Below, piece by piece: positions 6,961 to 15,298 of a stretch of DNA of 27,616 nucleotides. The notes beneath the pieces were generated by a model that was given only the letters and a program-made list of their open reading frames with translations, did not search any database and was not told where the DNA came from. The translations under genes and the position numbers were made by a program. This stretch comes from CAZJHD01 sp964545855. Its GTDB lineage: Bacteria; Planctomycetota; UBA1135; JACQFD01. Location of the stretch: NCBI GenBank assembly GCA_964545855.1, contig CAZJHD010000056.1, forward strand, positions 1-27,616, read 5' to 3'. Each line of letters begins with the position of its first letter. Within the stretch, counting starts at the first letter, position 1.

Positions 6961-8217
6961 ATGCTCCGAACGATCCTCCCCGCGCTCGCGCTCGCTCTCG
7001 CCGCGGCGGCTCCGCAGGAGCCGAAGAAGCCGACGGCCTCCGAGACGAACAAGCTCGTCGACCGCTACTTCGAGGCGCCGGAGGAGGAGCGCGCGCAGAT
7101 CCGTGCGCGGCTCGACCTCCTCGACCCGCTCTCGCCGTCGTCGGTGAAGACCTGGTCGAAGAAGCTGCTGAAGCTCGCGGCGAAGGGCCCCACGTCCGAG
7201 GAGAAGTCGCGCAACTACCTCTACGACGAGAAGGAGAAGAAGGGGCTCTACCTGCTGGGCGGGAGCCGGCCCGGCAAGGGCGGTCTCTTCGTCGGGCTTC
7301 ACGGCGGCGGCGCGGGCTCCGGCGACGCCGGCTCGTCCCACGGCTGGATGTCGGGCCCCATCGGCTCGATGGGCTGGATCGGCGTCTTCCCCGAGGTGCT
7401 CGAGAAGACCGAGCACGGATGGACCGAGGAGCCGACGGAGCGCTTCGTCCTCGATCTCATCGAGACGATGAAGCGCACCTACAAGATCGACACGAACCGG
7501 ATCTACCTCGGCGGCCACTCCATGGGCGGCTTCGGCACCTGGATGCTCGGGTCGCGCCACGCCGACCTCTTCGCCGGACTCGTCGCGACGGCGGGCGCCG
7601 CGACGCCCTACCGCGATCCCCGCGACGGGAAGACGCCCGTCGGCATCGTCGAGGGCGTGCTGCCCTGCCTGCGCAACGTCCCGCTCTGGATCTATCACAG
7701 CCGCGACGACCCCCGCGTCGACTTCCCGACGAACGAGCTGGCCGTCGCCGGGCTGAAGGAGCTCCAGGCGAAGCACGGCGGCTACGTGCATCGGTTCGAC
7801 GCCGTCGACGGCCGCGGCCACGACACGCCCGACCTCGGCCCGCCCTTCGAGTTCGTGGCGAAGCATCCGCGCGATCCGCGCCCGAAGAAGGTCGTCTGGC
7901 AGCCGTCGCGCCCCTGGAAGCGGATGTTCTACTGGCTCTGGTGGGACCGCCCGATCCTCGCGTCGGTCCTCGTCGCCGAGGTGGCGGCGCCGAACCGCAT
8001 CGAGATCACCGTCGAGGAGACGAAGGACCGGCCCGTCGAAGGCCTCTCGGTGCTGCTCGACGAGCGCCTCGTCGACCTGCGCAAGGAGGTGGTGATCCTC
8101 CTGAACGGCACGGAGCGCTTCCGCGGGACCGTGGCGCCGTCGCTCTCGACGATGCTGCTCACCGCCGCCGAGCGGAACGACCCCGAGATGCTCTTCGGTG
8201 TCCGGGTGGAGCTGTGA
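6961..8217 (+). CDS. Secreted alpha/beta-hydrolase (esterase / PHB depolymerase-like)
   Basis: This 418-residue protein starts with a signal peptide (MLRTILPALALALAAAAPQE). It then has an ~85-residue charged helical region, then an alpha/beta-hydrolase core: oxyanion strand FVGLHGGGAGSG near 110-121, nucleophile elbow GHSMGG with Ser187, an acid in SRDDPRVD (around 249-254), and the catalytic His in GRGHDTP (His287). The layout resembles poly(3-hydroxybutyrate) depolymerase/feruloyl esterase-type secreted hydrolases. A C-terminal beta-rich extension (about 330-418) follows the catalytic His and may bind substrate. It is transcribed divergently from the DUF1800 gene; TATCAT near 6921 is a weak -10 candidate. 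The true substrate cannot be told from sequence. Confidence 0.85.
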   Translation: MLRTILPALALALAAAAPQEPKKPTASETNKLVDRYFEAPEEERAQIRARLDLLDPLSPSSVKTWSKKLLKLAAKGPTSEEKSRNYLYDEKEKKGLYLLGGSRPGKGGLFVGLHGGGAGSGDAGSSHGWMSGPIGSMGWIGVFPEVLEKTEHGWTEEPTERFVLDLIETMKRTYKIDTNRIYLGGHSMGGFGTWMLGSRHADLFAGLVATAGAATPYRDPRDGKTPVGIVEGVLPCLRNVPLWIYHSRDDPRVDFPTNELAVAGLKELQAKHGGYVHRFDAVDGRGHDTPDLGPPFEFVAKHPRDPRPKKVVWQPSRPWKRMFYWLWWDRPILASVLVAEVAAPNRIEITVEETKDRPVEGLSVLLDERLVDLRKEVVILLNGTERFRGTVAPSLSTMLLTAAERNDPEMLFGVRVEL

Positions 8218-8407
8218 GGGCCGCGCCGGGGACGCGCCGCGGCCGCCGGGTTTCCGGCGCAACGGCGCGACGCGGATAGGCTTCCTGCTCCCGGCCGACG
8301 TGGACCCGCGCATCCCTCCCTCCCCTCGAACGGACTCGGACCCGCCCGCCGAGGACGGCCGGGATTCTCCGGAATCGGAGGGAACGCTCCGGAAGACCCT
8401 GCGTCCG

Positions 8408-9028
8408 ATGGACCGCCCCGCCGAGAGCGCGACCCAGGGAGCGGCTCCCCCCAGCGACCCCGAGCTGGTCCAGCGCGTCCTGCGGGGAGACCCGGACGCC
8501 TTCCGGATCCTCATGGAGCGCCACCAGAACCACGTCCATCGCCTCGCCCTGCGCCTCTCCGGAGGCGACGCGGAGCGCGCCGCCGATCTGTCCCAGGAGG
8601 CGTTCCTGCGCGCCTACCGGGGGCTCGACGGCTACGGCCACGACGCGAAGTTCTCCACCTGGCTCCACCGGATCACCGTGAACGTCGCGATCTCGCGGAC
8701 GCGGAAGGAGCGGGCCCTGAAGCGCGGCAAGGCGCTCTCCCTCGATGCGTCCTACGGCGAGGACGAGCGGCCGATGCAGGTGGAGATCCGCGGCGTCGGT
8801 CCGGCGGCCTCCGTCGTCGCCGACGAGGGGTGCCGTGCGATCCTGCAGGCGATCGAGTCGCTCGACCCCGACCTCCACGCGCTCGTCGTCCTCGTGAACC
8901 TCGAAGGCCATTCCTACGAATCGGCCGCCGAGATCCTCTCCATCCCCGTGGGCACCGTGCGCTCGCGCCTGCACCGCGCGCGCGAGATCCTGACCCGACG
9001 ACTCGCCAAGCGCCTGCAGCAGCCGTGA
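8408..9028 (+). CDS. ECF-type RNA polymerase sigma factor
   Basis: With ATG 8408 the protein has 206 residues. Sigma region 2 spans about 19-100 (ELVQRVLRGDPDAFRILMERH, DLSQEAFLRAYRGL and KFSTWLHRITVN), and region 4 spans about 143-198 (SLDPDLHALVVL, SYESAAEILSIPVGTVRSRLHRAR forming the helix-turn-helix). It should direct RNA polymerase to alternative promoters and be held at the membrane by the next gene's product. Upstream codons back to 8198 are open but overlap the esterase and encode Pro/Arg-rich sequence, so they are rejected; GTG 8300 is a possible longer start. Its TGA overlaps the GTG of the partner gene (GTGA). The 190-base region 8218-8407 shows no other gene and should hold its promoter. 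Confidence 0.93.
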   Translation: MDRPAESATQGAAPPSDPELVQRVLRGDPDAFRILMERHQNHVHRLALRLSGGDAERAADLSQEAFLRAYRGLDGYGHDAKFSTWLHRITVNVAISRTRKERALKRGKALSLDASYGEDERPMQVEIRGVGPAASVVADEGCRAILQAIESLDPDLHALVVLVNLEGHSYESAAEILSIPVGTVRSRLHRAREILTRRLAKRLQQP

Positions 9029-9912
9029 CTCCCGCACACCGACCCCCGACACCGCCGGACGGCTCGCCCGATCGCCGGCTCGACCAGTGGCTCGGCGAGG
9101 CGGCCGCCGCGACGGAGCACGTGCGTGCGCCCGCCGGTCTCGTGCCGGCGGTCCTGCAGCGCATCGCCGTCGAGCAGGCGGGATCGCCGATGGGGCGAGG
9201 CGCCGGGTCGCGCCTCGAGCGCCCCGGCTGGTGGATCGCCGCGGGGATCGCCGCGGCCGCGACGCTGGTCGCCGCGTTCCTCCTCGGCATGCGCATGGGC
9301 GAGCGCGAGGGCGGCGATCGGGTGGCGCAGGGGCCGCAGCGGTCCGGCGAGGGCGCGCCCGCCAAGGGCTTCCTCGGCGACGGGCCGCGCGGCGGCCAGT
9401 TCGACGAGGACGACGTCGCGAAGGCGCTGCGCGACGCCGAGGAGTTCGGGAGCGCCGATCCGGGCCGGCGGTCCGACGGCGGGCGCTACGGCGCCGCCGG
9501 AGGCGCGAACGCGCCGGGGCTGCTGGCGGGTTCGGTCCCCAGGTCGTCGGACGGCCGCTACCACGTGATGGTCGACGCGGCGGCGGACGCCCTCGACGCG
9601 ATCCTCCGCGAGGCGCGCGAGAGCTTCGCGACCGCCGGCGGGTGGCACTCGTCCGCCGCGGCGCCGGCGCTGGAGGAGGCGGAGCTCGTGCTCACGCTCG
9701 TCGAGTGCGATCGCCTTCTCGCGCGCCTGACAGCGAGCCTCGGAGGGCGCCTGCGGCCGCTCCTCCTCGACGGCGACGGCATGCTCCACTCCGTGTCGGG
9801 CGTGATGACGCCTCCCCGCGTCGAGCAGGCCGGCGCCGGCGACGCGAGCGCGGGGCGCACCGCCGAATCGGCGGCGCGGATCCTACTGGTCGTGCATCGG
9901 CCCGCGCGCTGA
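9025..9912 (+). CDS. Putative anti-sigma factor, single-pass membrane protein
   Basis: GTG 9025 overlaps the sigma-factor stop and yields 295 residues. Residues 15-55 form a charged helical cytosolic segment (RRLDQWLGEAAAATEHVRAP) that could bind the sigma factor. A single transmembrane helix spans about 69-89 (WWIAAGIAAAATLVAAFLLGM), followed by a Gly/Asp/Arg-rich disordered stretch and a C-terminal periplasmic domain (about 180-295) of unknown fold. No zinc-binding HxxxCxxC motif of the ZAS type is present, so the assignment rests on the coupled gene order, topology and length. The likely role is holding the ECF sigma factor inactive until an envelope signal is sensed. Bases 9913-9960 separate it from the convergent secreted-protein gene. 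Confidence 0.75.
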   Translation: MTPAHRPPTPPDGSPDRRLDQWLGEAAAATEHVRAPAGLVPAVLQRIAVEQAGSPMGRGAGSRLERPGWWIAAGIAAAATLVAAFLLGMRMGEREGGDRVAQGPQRSGEGAPAKGFLGDGPRGGQFDEDDVAKALRDAEEFGSADPGRRSDGGRYGAAGGANAPGLLAGSVPRSSDGRYHVMVDAAADALDAILREARESFATAGGWHSSAAAPALEEAELVLTLVECDRLLARLTASLGGRLRPLLLDGDGMLHSVSGVMTPPRVEQAGAGDASAGRTAESAARILLVVHRPAR

Positions 9913-9960
9913 CGCCGGCCGCCGCGGCGTGGAACCGCGACGGCCGCGTGCCGCGAGCGC

Positions 9961-11358
9961 TTACAGGAACTGCAGCGCCGCCGGCGCCGAGAGCGTGAAC
10001 GTCGACAGGTCGAAGCCCTGGAAGACGACGTTCAGTCCGACGAGCGTCGGCGACGTCAGGATCAGGACCATGTTGGCGAAGCCGCCCGTGTCGGCGACGA
10101 CCGATCCGAGATTCACGCCTTCCACACTCGTGATGAAGAGTTCGCCGAAGGGAGGGAAGACGAGCGAGCCGAGCGCGCTCCCGGAGACGGCGGGCCCCAC
10201 GTCACCGAGCACCGCCACGATGGCCCCCGGCGTCGCGCCCGAGAACTCGACGCGGTGGTAGGAGGGCAGCGACGTGATGAGGTTCCGCGGGTGGTTCTCG
10301 GAGACGAAGGGATTCGCCTGCGCGTCGATCACGGCGAGGCCGTTCATCCCGAAGATGCCCGTGCTCGTCGGGAGCATTCCGATCTGGAGGCCCGTCGTCG
10401 CGACGGTGCTTCCCATGGCGATGCCGTTGATCGTCGCGATGGAGCCGCCGCCGGCCGTGCTGACGATGCCGCCGTCGTTCGAGAAGCCCTGCCAGGCGAA
10501 GAGGAGGTTCGGCACCGTCTGGCCGCCGAGGGGCGTCGTCCAGGTGCCGCCGTTGGGGTCGATCTCGAGGGCCGTGAGCTCGCTCACGTTCGACGCCGTG
10601 ATCGTTCCGCCGACGGAGGTCTTCATCCCGCTCGCCGCCACGACCGTGAACATGTCGGCCTCCTCCGCGATCTTGATGGCGGAGCCCGCCGTGATCGACG
10701 CGACGTTGAAGTTCCCGTCGTAGGCGATGGCCGAAGCCGGAATCATGATGATCGACCCGTCGTTCGCGTTGACGCCGTTCACGAGCTCGTTGTCGGCGAA
10801 GGAGACGAAGAGGTCGCCCGTGCTCGACTGGCAGATGGCGTCGGTGTTCAGGTCCGACGTGGAGGCCTGGCCGATGGCGACGAGGAGGTCGTCCTCGCGA
10901 ACGAAGACCTCCAGGGTCCCGTTCGGGCCGCCGATGTAGCGGAAGACGTCGCCGTTCTCGATGGTGCCGGCCGCGAAGCCGTCGGAGCTCTCCTTGCTGA
11001 TGTAGAGGTCGCGCTGCGTGAGCGGGCCCACGGGCGCCGACGGGAAGCGCTTCACGAAGACCGAATCCGTGTCGTCGCCGGGCGCCTCCACGGAGTCGTC
11101 GGCGTAGCGGCCGTCGTTGTCGGCGTCGCCGAGGTAGGCCCACTGGCAGGACATCGTGAGCCATGCCGACGCGGAGTAGAGACCGACCGTCGGCGTGACG
11201 ATCGCGACCTCGTCCTCCTTCAGGAGGCCCGACTCGAAGAGTCCGTTCCCGTTCGAGAACGTGTTCTCGTCGCTGTCGAGAGCGAAGACGACGGAGTGCT
11301 GCGCGAACCCGGCACCGGCGAGGGCGAGGGTGAGCAGGGCCGTGGCGAGGAGCTTCAT
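9961..11358 (-). CDS. Secreted protein of unknown function with planctomycete-type C-terminus
   Basis: ATG 11358 gives a 465-residue protein with a signal peptide (MKLLATALLTLALAGAGFAQ). The mature part is beta-rich, low in Lys and Cys, and full of short Gly/Thr/Ser strands, including acidic DADNDGRYADD and repeated units such as NGDVFRYIGG and EVFVREDDLLVAIG that suggest a propeller or beta-sandwich exoprotein. The last ~60 residues (VADTGGFANMVL ... LNVVFQGFDLSTFTLSAPAALQFL) match the terminal pattern of the FG-GAP protein at 18554-20572, so both may share a surface-attachment or sorting module. I cannot assign an enzymatic role. Longer upstream codons are Arg/Pro-rich and lack a signal, so they are rejected. 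It converges on the anti-sigma gene. Confidence 0.75.
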   Translation of the reverse strand: MKLLATALLTLALAGAGFAQHSVVFALDSDENTFSNGNGLFESGLLKEDEVAIVTPTVGLYSASAWLTMSCQWAYLGDADNDGRYADDSVEAPGDDTDSVFVKRFPSAPVGPLTQRDLYISKESSDGFAAGTIENGDVFRYIGGPNGTLEVFVREDDLLVAIGQASTSDLNTDAICQSSTGDLFVSFADNELVNGVNANDGSIIMIPASAIAYDGNFNVASITAGSAIKIAEEADMFTVVAASGMKTSVGGTITASNVSELTALEIDPNGGTWTTPLGGQTVPNLLFAWQGFSNDGGIVSTAGGGSIATINGIAMGSTVATTGLQIGMLPTSTGIFGMNGLAVIDAQANPFVSENHPRNLITSLPSYHRVEFSGATPGAIVAVLGDVGPAVSGSALGSLVFPPFGELFITSVEGVNLGSVVADTGGFANMVLILTSPTLVGLNVVFQGFDLSTFTLSAPAALQFL

Positions 11359-11530
11359 GGGGGAGCCTCGGATGGTGGACCCCCGGATCGCGGCCCGGCG
11401 CGAACGGCGCGCCGCGGGCCGACCCGGAGAGAGCCCGACTCTCCATGCAAGCCGCGGAACGCACAAGCGCGAGAGCGCCCGAGTTCGCGCTTGACCCCGC
11501 GCGCCCGAGGCGGAGGCTCCCGCTCCGCAC
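11359..11530. other. Divergent intergenic region between secreted protein and MFS gene
   Basis: These 172 bases should carry the promoters for both divergent genes. A TTGACC hexamer on the plus strand at about 11492-11497 is a weak -35 candidate for the transporter, but no matching -10 is visible. Several GC-rich inverted repeats (for example around GGCGCGAACGGCGCGCC) are present; none has a T-run to mark it as a terminator. Confidence 0.35.
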
Positions 11531-12754
11531 GTGGACGCCGGACGCCGCAACCTCCTCGTCGTCTCCGCGTCGAACTTCGCGGCATCGGCCGGCATGGCCT
11601 GCTTCCTGCCGGCGTTCCCGATCATCCTGCACCGTCTCGGGATCGACGAGCCGTCGGAGGTGGAGATCTGGACCGGCGTGCTCACGGCCGCGGCGCCCTT
11701 CTCGGCGGCGCTCGCGGGGCCCTTCTGGGGAGCGCTCGGCGACCGCATCGGCCGAAAGCTGATGGTGCTGCGGGCGCTCCTCGGGATCGTCGTCTTCGTG
11801 GGTGCCATGGCCTTCGTCACGAGCCCCTTCGTTCTCCTCGCGCTCCGACTCGGCCAGGGGCTCTTCAGCGGATTCATCGCGCCGTCCCTCACCTTCGTCT
11901 CGGTGCACACGCCGCAGGAGCGGCAGGGACGCGTCGCGGCGCAGCTGCAGGTGGCGCTCCTCGCGGGCGCCGTCGTGGGGCCGCCGCTCGGCGGCTTCCT
12001 CCTCGACGAGGGCTCGCCGGCGATGCTCTTCGCGGTGGCCTCCCTCGGGTCTCTGCTGGCCGCGCTGCTCGTGGCCGCGCTCTCCGAGGAGGAGGTGCGA
12101 CCCGCGCCCCGCGCGGACGCCGCCGGCCCCCTGGCGTCCGTCGTCGGGATGCTCTCGGACCTCCGCCGGACAGTGGGTGACCCGCGCGTCGCGCGGGTCC
12201 TGCTCGTCGTGTTCGCCGTGCGCTTCGGGATCTCCAGCGTGGAGCCGCTGTTCGCTACCTACGTGAAGGAGTTCGAGGAGACGTCGGCGCTCGTGCGCGA
12301 GAACCTCGGCTTCGCGAACGGCGCCCTCGTGTCGGCCGTCGCTCTCGGCAACCTCGTGGCGCTCCACGCCTGGGGGCGGCGCGGCGACCTGCATGGCCAT
12401 CGCAACGCGCTCGTCCTCGCGACGGCGGGCGCCGCGCTCCTCTACGCGCCGCAGGCCTTCGCCACCGACCCGACGATGCTCTTCGCCCTGCGCTTCCTGG
12501 CGGGTCTCTTCCTCGCGGGGACGATCCCCGCCGCCTACGGGCTCGTCGCCGAGGAGACCCCCAACGAGCGGCGGGGGAGCAGCTTCTCGCTCACGTTCTC
12601 CGCGATCGCCCTCGCGAACTCCGTGGCGCCCGTCGCCGGAGGCCTCCTCGCGGGACCCCTCGGCATCCGCACGCTCATCGGCTTCTCCGCCGCGCCGATG
12701 CTCGCCGCCGCCCTCTGGATGACGACGTGGCCGAAGAAGAGCCGCGCTTCGTGA
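11531..12754 (+). CDS. MFS transporter (DHA1-like drug/sugar efflux type)
   Basis: The 407-residue protein has about twelve hydrophobic segments in two halves. The signature motif A between TM2 and TM3 reads GALGDRIGRKLM at 67-78, and the second half carries an equivalent loop (AWGRRGDLHGHR). FLPAFPIILHRLG in TM1 and GPPLGGFLLD in TM5 fit the DHA1 drug:H+ antiporter group (COG2814-like). It likely exports a small organic compound by proton exchange across the inner membrane; the substrate is not predictable. GTG 11531 is the first start after the intergenic region. The 3' end overlaps the convergent alpha/beta-hydrolase gene by 80 bases, an unusually long tail-to-tail overlap. Confidence 0.9.
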   Translation: MDAGRRNLLVVSASNFAASAGMACFLPAFPIILHRLGIDEPSEVEIWTGVLTAAAPFSAALAGPFWGALGDRIGRKLMVLRALLGIVVFVGAMAFVTSPFVLLALRLGQGLFSGFIAPSLTFVSVHTPQERQGRVAAQLQVALLAGAVVGPPLGGFLLDEGSPAMLFAVASLGSLLAALLVAALSEEEVRPAPRADAAGPLASVVGMLSDLRRTVGDPRVARVLLVVFAVRFGISSVEPLFATYVKEFEETSALVRENLGFANGALVSAVALGNLVALHAWGRRGDLHGHRNALVLATAGAALLYAPQAFATDPTMLFALRFLAGLFLAGTIPAAYGLVAEETPNERRGSSFSLTFSAIALANSVAPVAGGLLAGPLGIRTLIGFSAAPMLAAALWMTTWPKKSRAS

Positions 12755-13502
12755 CGGCGCTCGCGCCGAGGAGCCCGGCCGCGCACGCGTGCGCGACGGC
12801 GGCCTCGGCGAGTTCCGCGCACCACCGGGTGAGGCGGTGGTCGCCTCGCGCGAGGAGCCGCACCTCGACGGCGGCGTGCGACCGTTCGGCGAACCGCACG
12901 CTCTCGCGCCACGGCACGGCGTCGTCCTGCATCCCGTGCCAGACGAGGGCCGGCGTCCTCAGGGCGCCCGCGATGCGCGGCGTGGAGGCGGCGCGCATGC
13001 TCGCGAGCGCCTCCGCCGTGAGGCCCGGCGGCCAATCCTTCCGCGGGACGCGGCTCCAGCGGGCGTGGAATCCGAAGGCCGGCGCGATGAGCGCGATCGA
13101 GCGGAAGGCGCGCGGGTGCGTCGCGGCGTGCAGCGCGACCACGAGCCCGCCCAGGGAGGAGCCGATGCCGGCGAGACGCGGCGCGATGCCGCGGGCGAAG
13201 GCGAGCACGGCGTCGAGGTCCTCGCGATGGCGGCCGAGGGTGAGATCGGCGAGGGAGCCGCTGCTGTCTCCGTGGCCTCGCGGCTCGAAGGCGACGAAGG
13301 CGATTCCCGCGCGGAGGAAGGCGTCGCGGAAGGCCACGGCCTTCTCGCCGTCGCGCACGGACCCGTAGCCCGGCACGTAGACCGCGACGGCGCTCGGCCG
13401 CGCGCCGCCGCCCGGGATCGCGACGTCGGCCGCGAGGGAGACCTCCTCGCCGGAGCGCGCGACGAATCGGAGCCGCGTGGTGCGGACCGACGCGCGCCTC
13501 AC
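12675..13502 (-). CDS. Cytosolic alpha/beta-hydrolase
   Basis: GTG 13502 overlaps the helicase stop (GTGA on the minus strand) and gives 275 residues. The fold is a classic serine hydrolase: VYVPGYGSVRDG oxyanion region, FEPRGHGDSSGS, nucleophile elbow GSSLGG with Ser116, WHGMQDDAVP with the acid at Asp193 or 194, and GDHRL with His222. It resembles short-chain acyl hydrolases of the Hydrolase_4/BAAT type. No signal peptide is present. The last ~25 residues are Ser/Arg-rich and are encoded in the part that overlaps the MFS gene, so they may be a recent extension after loss of an earlier stop. Its tight coupling to a nuclease-helicase pair is odd for a hydrolase and may reflect operon packing only. 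Confidence 0.85.
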   Translation of the reverse strand: MRRASVRTTRLRFVARSGEEVSLAADVAIPGGGARPSAVAVYVPGYGSVRDGEKAVAFRDAFLRAGIAFVAFEPRGHGDSSGSLADLTLGRHREDLDAVLAFARGIAPRLAGIGSSLGGLVVALHAATHPRAFRSIALIAPAFGFHARWSRVPRKDWPPGLTAEALASMRAASTPRIAGALRTPALVWHGMQDDAVPWRESVRFAERSHAAVEVRLLARGDHRLTRWCAELAEAAVAHACAAGLLGASAVTKRGSSSATSSSRGRRRASARRRSR

Positions 13503-15298
13503 GTGGCCGCCCGCTCCGCCGGTCGCCCCGTGGCGCGCGGCGCTCCCGGGGCGGCGTGCTCTCCCTCGATCTCGCGCTCGAAGGGCGTGGCGTCGAGGCG
13601 CGGCGTCTCGCGCCGCAGCGCGCCGAGGAGCGCGATGGCCGGCACCTCCTCGAGCTTCCGCGCGCGCACCGCGAAGGCGAGGGGGCTCGCGACGAGGATC
13701 CGCTTCGTGCGCGCGCGCGTGAGCGCCACGTTCCAGCGGTTCGGCAGGAAGTAGAAGGAGCTCTGGTCCGCGAGCCAATCCGGATCCGACGAGGTGAAGG
13801 AGAGGATCACCACCTCGCGCTCGCGTCCCTGGATGCGCTCGACGGTCTCCACGAAGGGGAACTGCGGGATGCGCAGGCCCCGCTGCTGCGCGCGTCCCTC
13901 GAGCTCCTGGCGGATCGCGATCCCCTGGGCGCGGAACGGGGCGATGGCCGCGATCTCGTCGGCCGGGAGCCGGTGGTGCACGAGCAGCTCGAGGATGAGC
14001 TCGGCCACGAGCACGGCCTCGCGCCGCGACCGCATGGCGGCGCCGCGATGATCCACCTCGAGGAGCACCGACGGCATCTCCGGATCGAGGGCGGCGCGGA
14101 AGCGCCCGCCGGGCCGCAGCGCGAGACGCCGCGTCGTCGCGGCGGCGGAGGGCGCGAGCTTGCCGCCGTAGAAGTGGCGCGAAGGGAACGCGCAGACCTC
14201 GGCGTTCATGCGGTAGGTCGTCTCGAGCATCGTCGACGGATACTTGCCGACGAGGTGCTCGAAGGCCGAGACGCGGTGCTCGTCCTGATGCACGCCGGCG
14301 ACGACGGGAGGGAGCTGCGCGTGGTCGCCGACGAAGATCCACTTCGCCGCGAGCCTCATCGCGCCGATGGCGTGGGGGAGCGGGATCTGCCCCGCCTCGT
14401 CGAAGACCACTCGGTCGAAGGCCGCGCGTCCCGCGGCGCGGCATGCGGCGTGCGTCGTGAGGCCGGCGACGATCGGCTCCCCCGAAGCGCCGAGGCGATC
14501 GGCCGACGCGACGCTCCGCACGCGTGCGGCGTCGAGCTCGCTGCTGTCGCCGCGTCCGCGGTGCACCTTCACGATGCGCGGGCTCCCCATGCGCTCGGCG
14601 GCGCGGATCAGCACCTGGTCGACGGCGCGGTGCGTGTAGGCGACCACCGCCACCCGCTCGCCGGCGGCGACGCAGGCGTCGAGGATCTCCGCCAGCAGGC
14701 GCGTCTTCCCCGTGCCCGGCGGGCCCTGGATCAGGTGGAGCCTCGGCCGCGCGAGCGCGCGCGCGAAGGCCTCCGTCTGGGAGCGGTCGAGCCCGCGCGC
14801 GCGCGCGTCCATCGTGGCGGCGCGACGGCGCGTCTCGTGGTCCTCCGTCTCGAGCGTGCCGGCGAGGCAGCGCACGATCGCGTGGCCGCGGGCCGCGAAG
14901 ACCTCCTCGATGGCCGCCGTGAACCGGTCGGCGAGGTCCATCGAACGGCGGTCGAGCACGAGCGGCGTGCCGGGGACGAGCGCCGACCACTCCTCGCGCG
15001 CGTCCACCTCGAGGGAGATGCGGCGCAGGCCGCCCTCGAGGCTCGCGAGGCGCACGGGGAGGCCCGTGCCGGGGTTCTCGCCGTCGCCGAGCCACAGCAG
15101 GTCGCCCTCGCGGAACTTCGCCGTGTGCTCCGGCACGGAGACGACGATGCGGCCGCCTCCCTGGGACACGATGGAGAGGCCCGCCAGCGCTTCGCCGCAC
15201 TCGATCCGGTCGGAGAGCGGGAGCGCGCGGAGCTCCCGCTCGGCGCGGCGCTCGGCGAGGCGCTCGCGCTCCAGATAGCGGAGCAGGTCTTCCCTCAT
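13499..15298 (-). CDS. Superfamily 1 DNA/RNA helicase (Dna2/Upf1-like)
   Basis: The 599-residue protein carries the SF1 motif set: Q-like motif LDRSQTEAFARAL, motif I GPPGTGKT (192-199), motif Ia YTHRAVDQ, motif II DEAG (300-303), motif III GDHAQLPP (324-331), motif IV TYRMN, motif V VERIQGREREVVILS and motif VI NVALTRAR. The ~120 residues before the core form a beta-rich domain like the stalk/1B region of Upf1-type helicases (AAA_11/AAA_12). It should unwind nucleic acid with ATP hydrolysis, 5'-3' by family analogy. ATG 15298 overlaps the stop of the RecB-like nuclease (ATGA). In other bacteria such helicases are fused to the TM0106-type nuclease, so the pair likely acts as one complex in DNA processing or repair. 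Confidence 0.92.
   Translation of the reverse strand: MREDLLRYLERERLAERRAERELRALPLSDRIECGEALAGLSIVSQGGGRIVVSVPEHTAKFREGDLLWLGDGENPGTGLPVRLASLEGGLRRISLEVDAREEWSALVPGTPLVLDRRSMDLADRFTAAIEEVFAARGHAIVRCLAGTLETEDHETRRRAATMDARARGLDRSQTEAFARALARPRLHLIQGPPGTGKTRLLAEILDACVAAGERVAVVAYTHRAVDQVLIRAAERMGSPRIVKVHRGRGDSSELDAARVRSVASADRLGASGEPIVAGLTTHAACRAAGRAAFDRVVFDEAGQIPLPHAIGAMRLAAKWIFVGDHAQLPPVVAGVHQDEHRVSAFEHLVGKYPSTMLETTYRMNAEVCAFPSRHFYGGKLAPSAAATTRRLALRPGGRFRAALDPEMPSVLLEVDHRGAAMRSRREAVLVAELILELLVHHRLPADEIAAIAPFRAQGIAIRQELEGRAQQRGLRIPQFPFVETVERIQGREREVVILSFTSSDPDWLADQSSFYFLPNRWNVALTRARTKRILVASPLAFAVRARKLEEVPAIALLGALRRETPRLDATPFEREIEGEHAAPGAPRATGRPAERAAT

Noticed and set aside
5316..8514. Long frames of about 1,000 codons on each strand across the DUF1800 and esterase genes
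   Set aside because: They are out of frame with real domains and show only charged, low-complexity composition.
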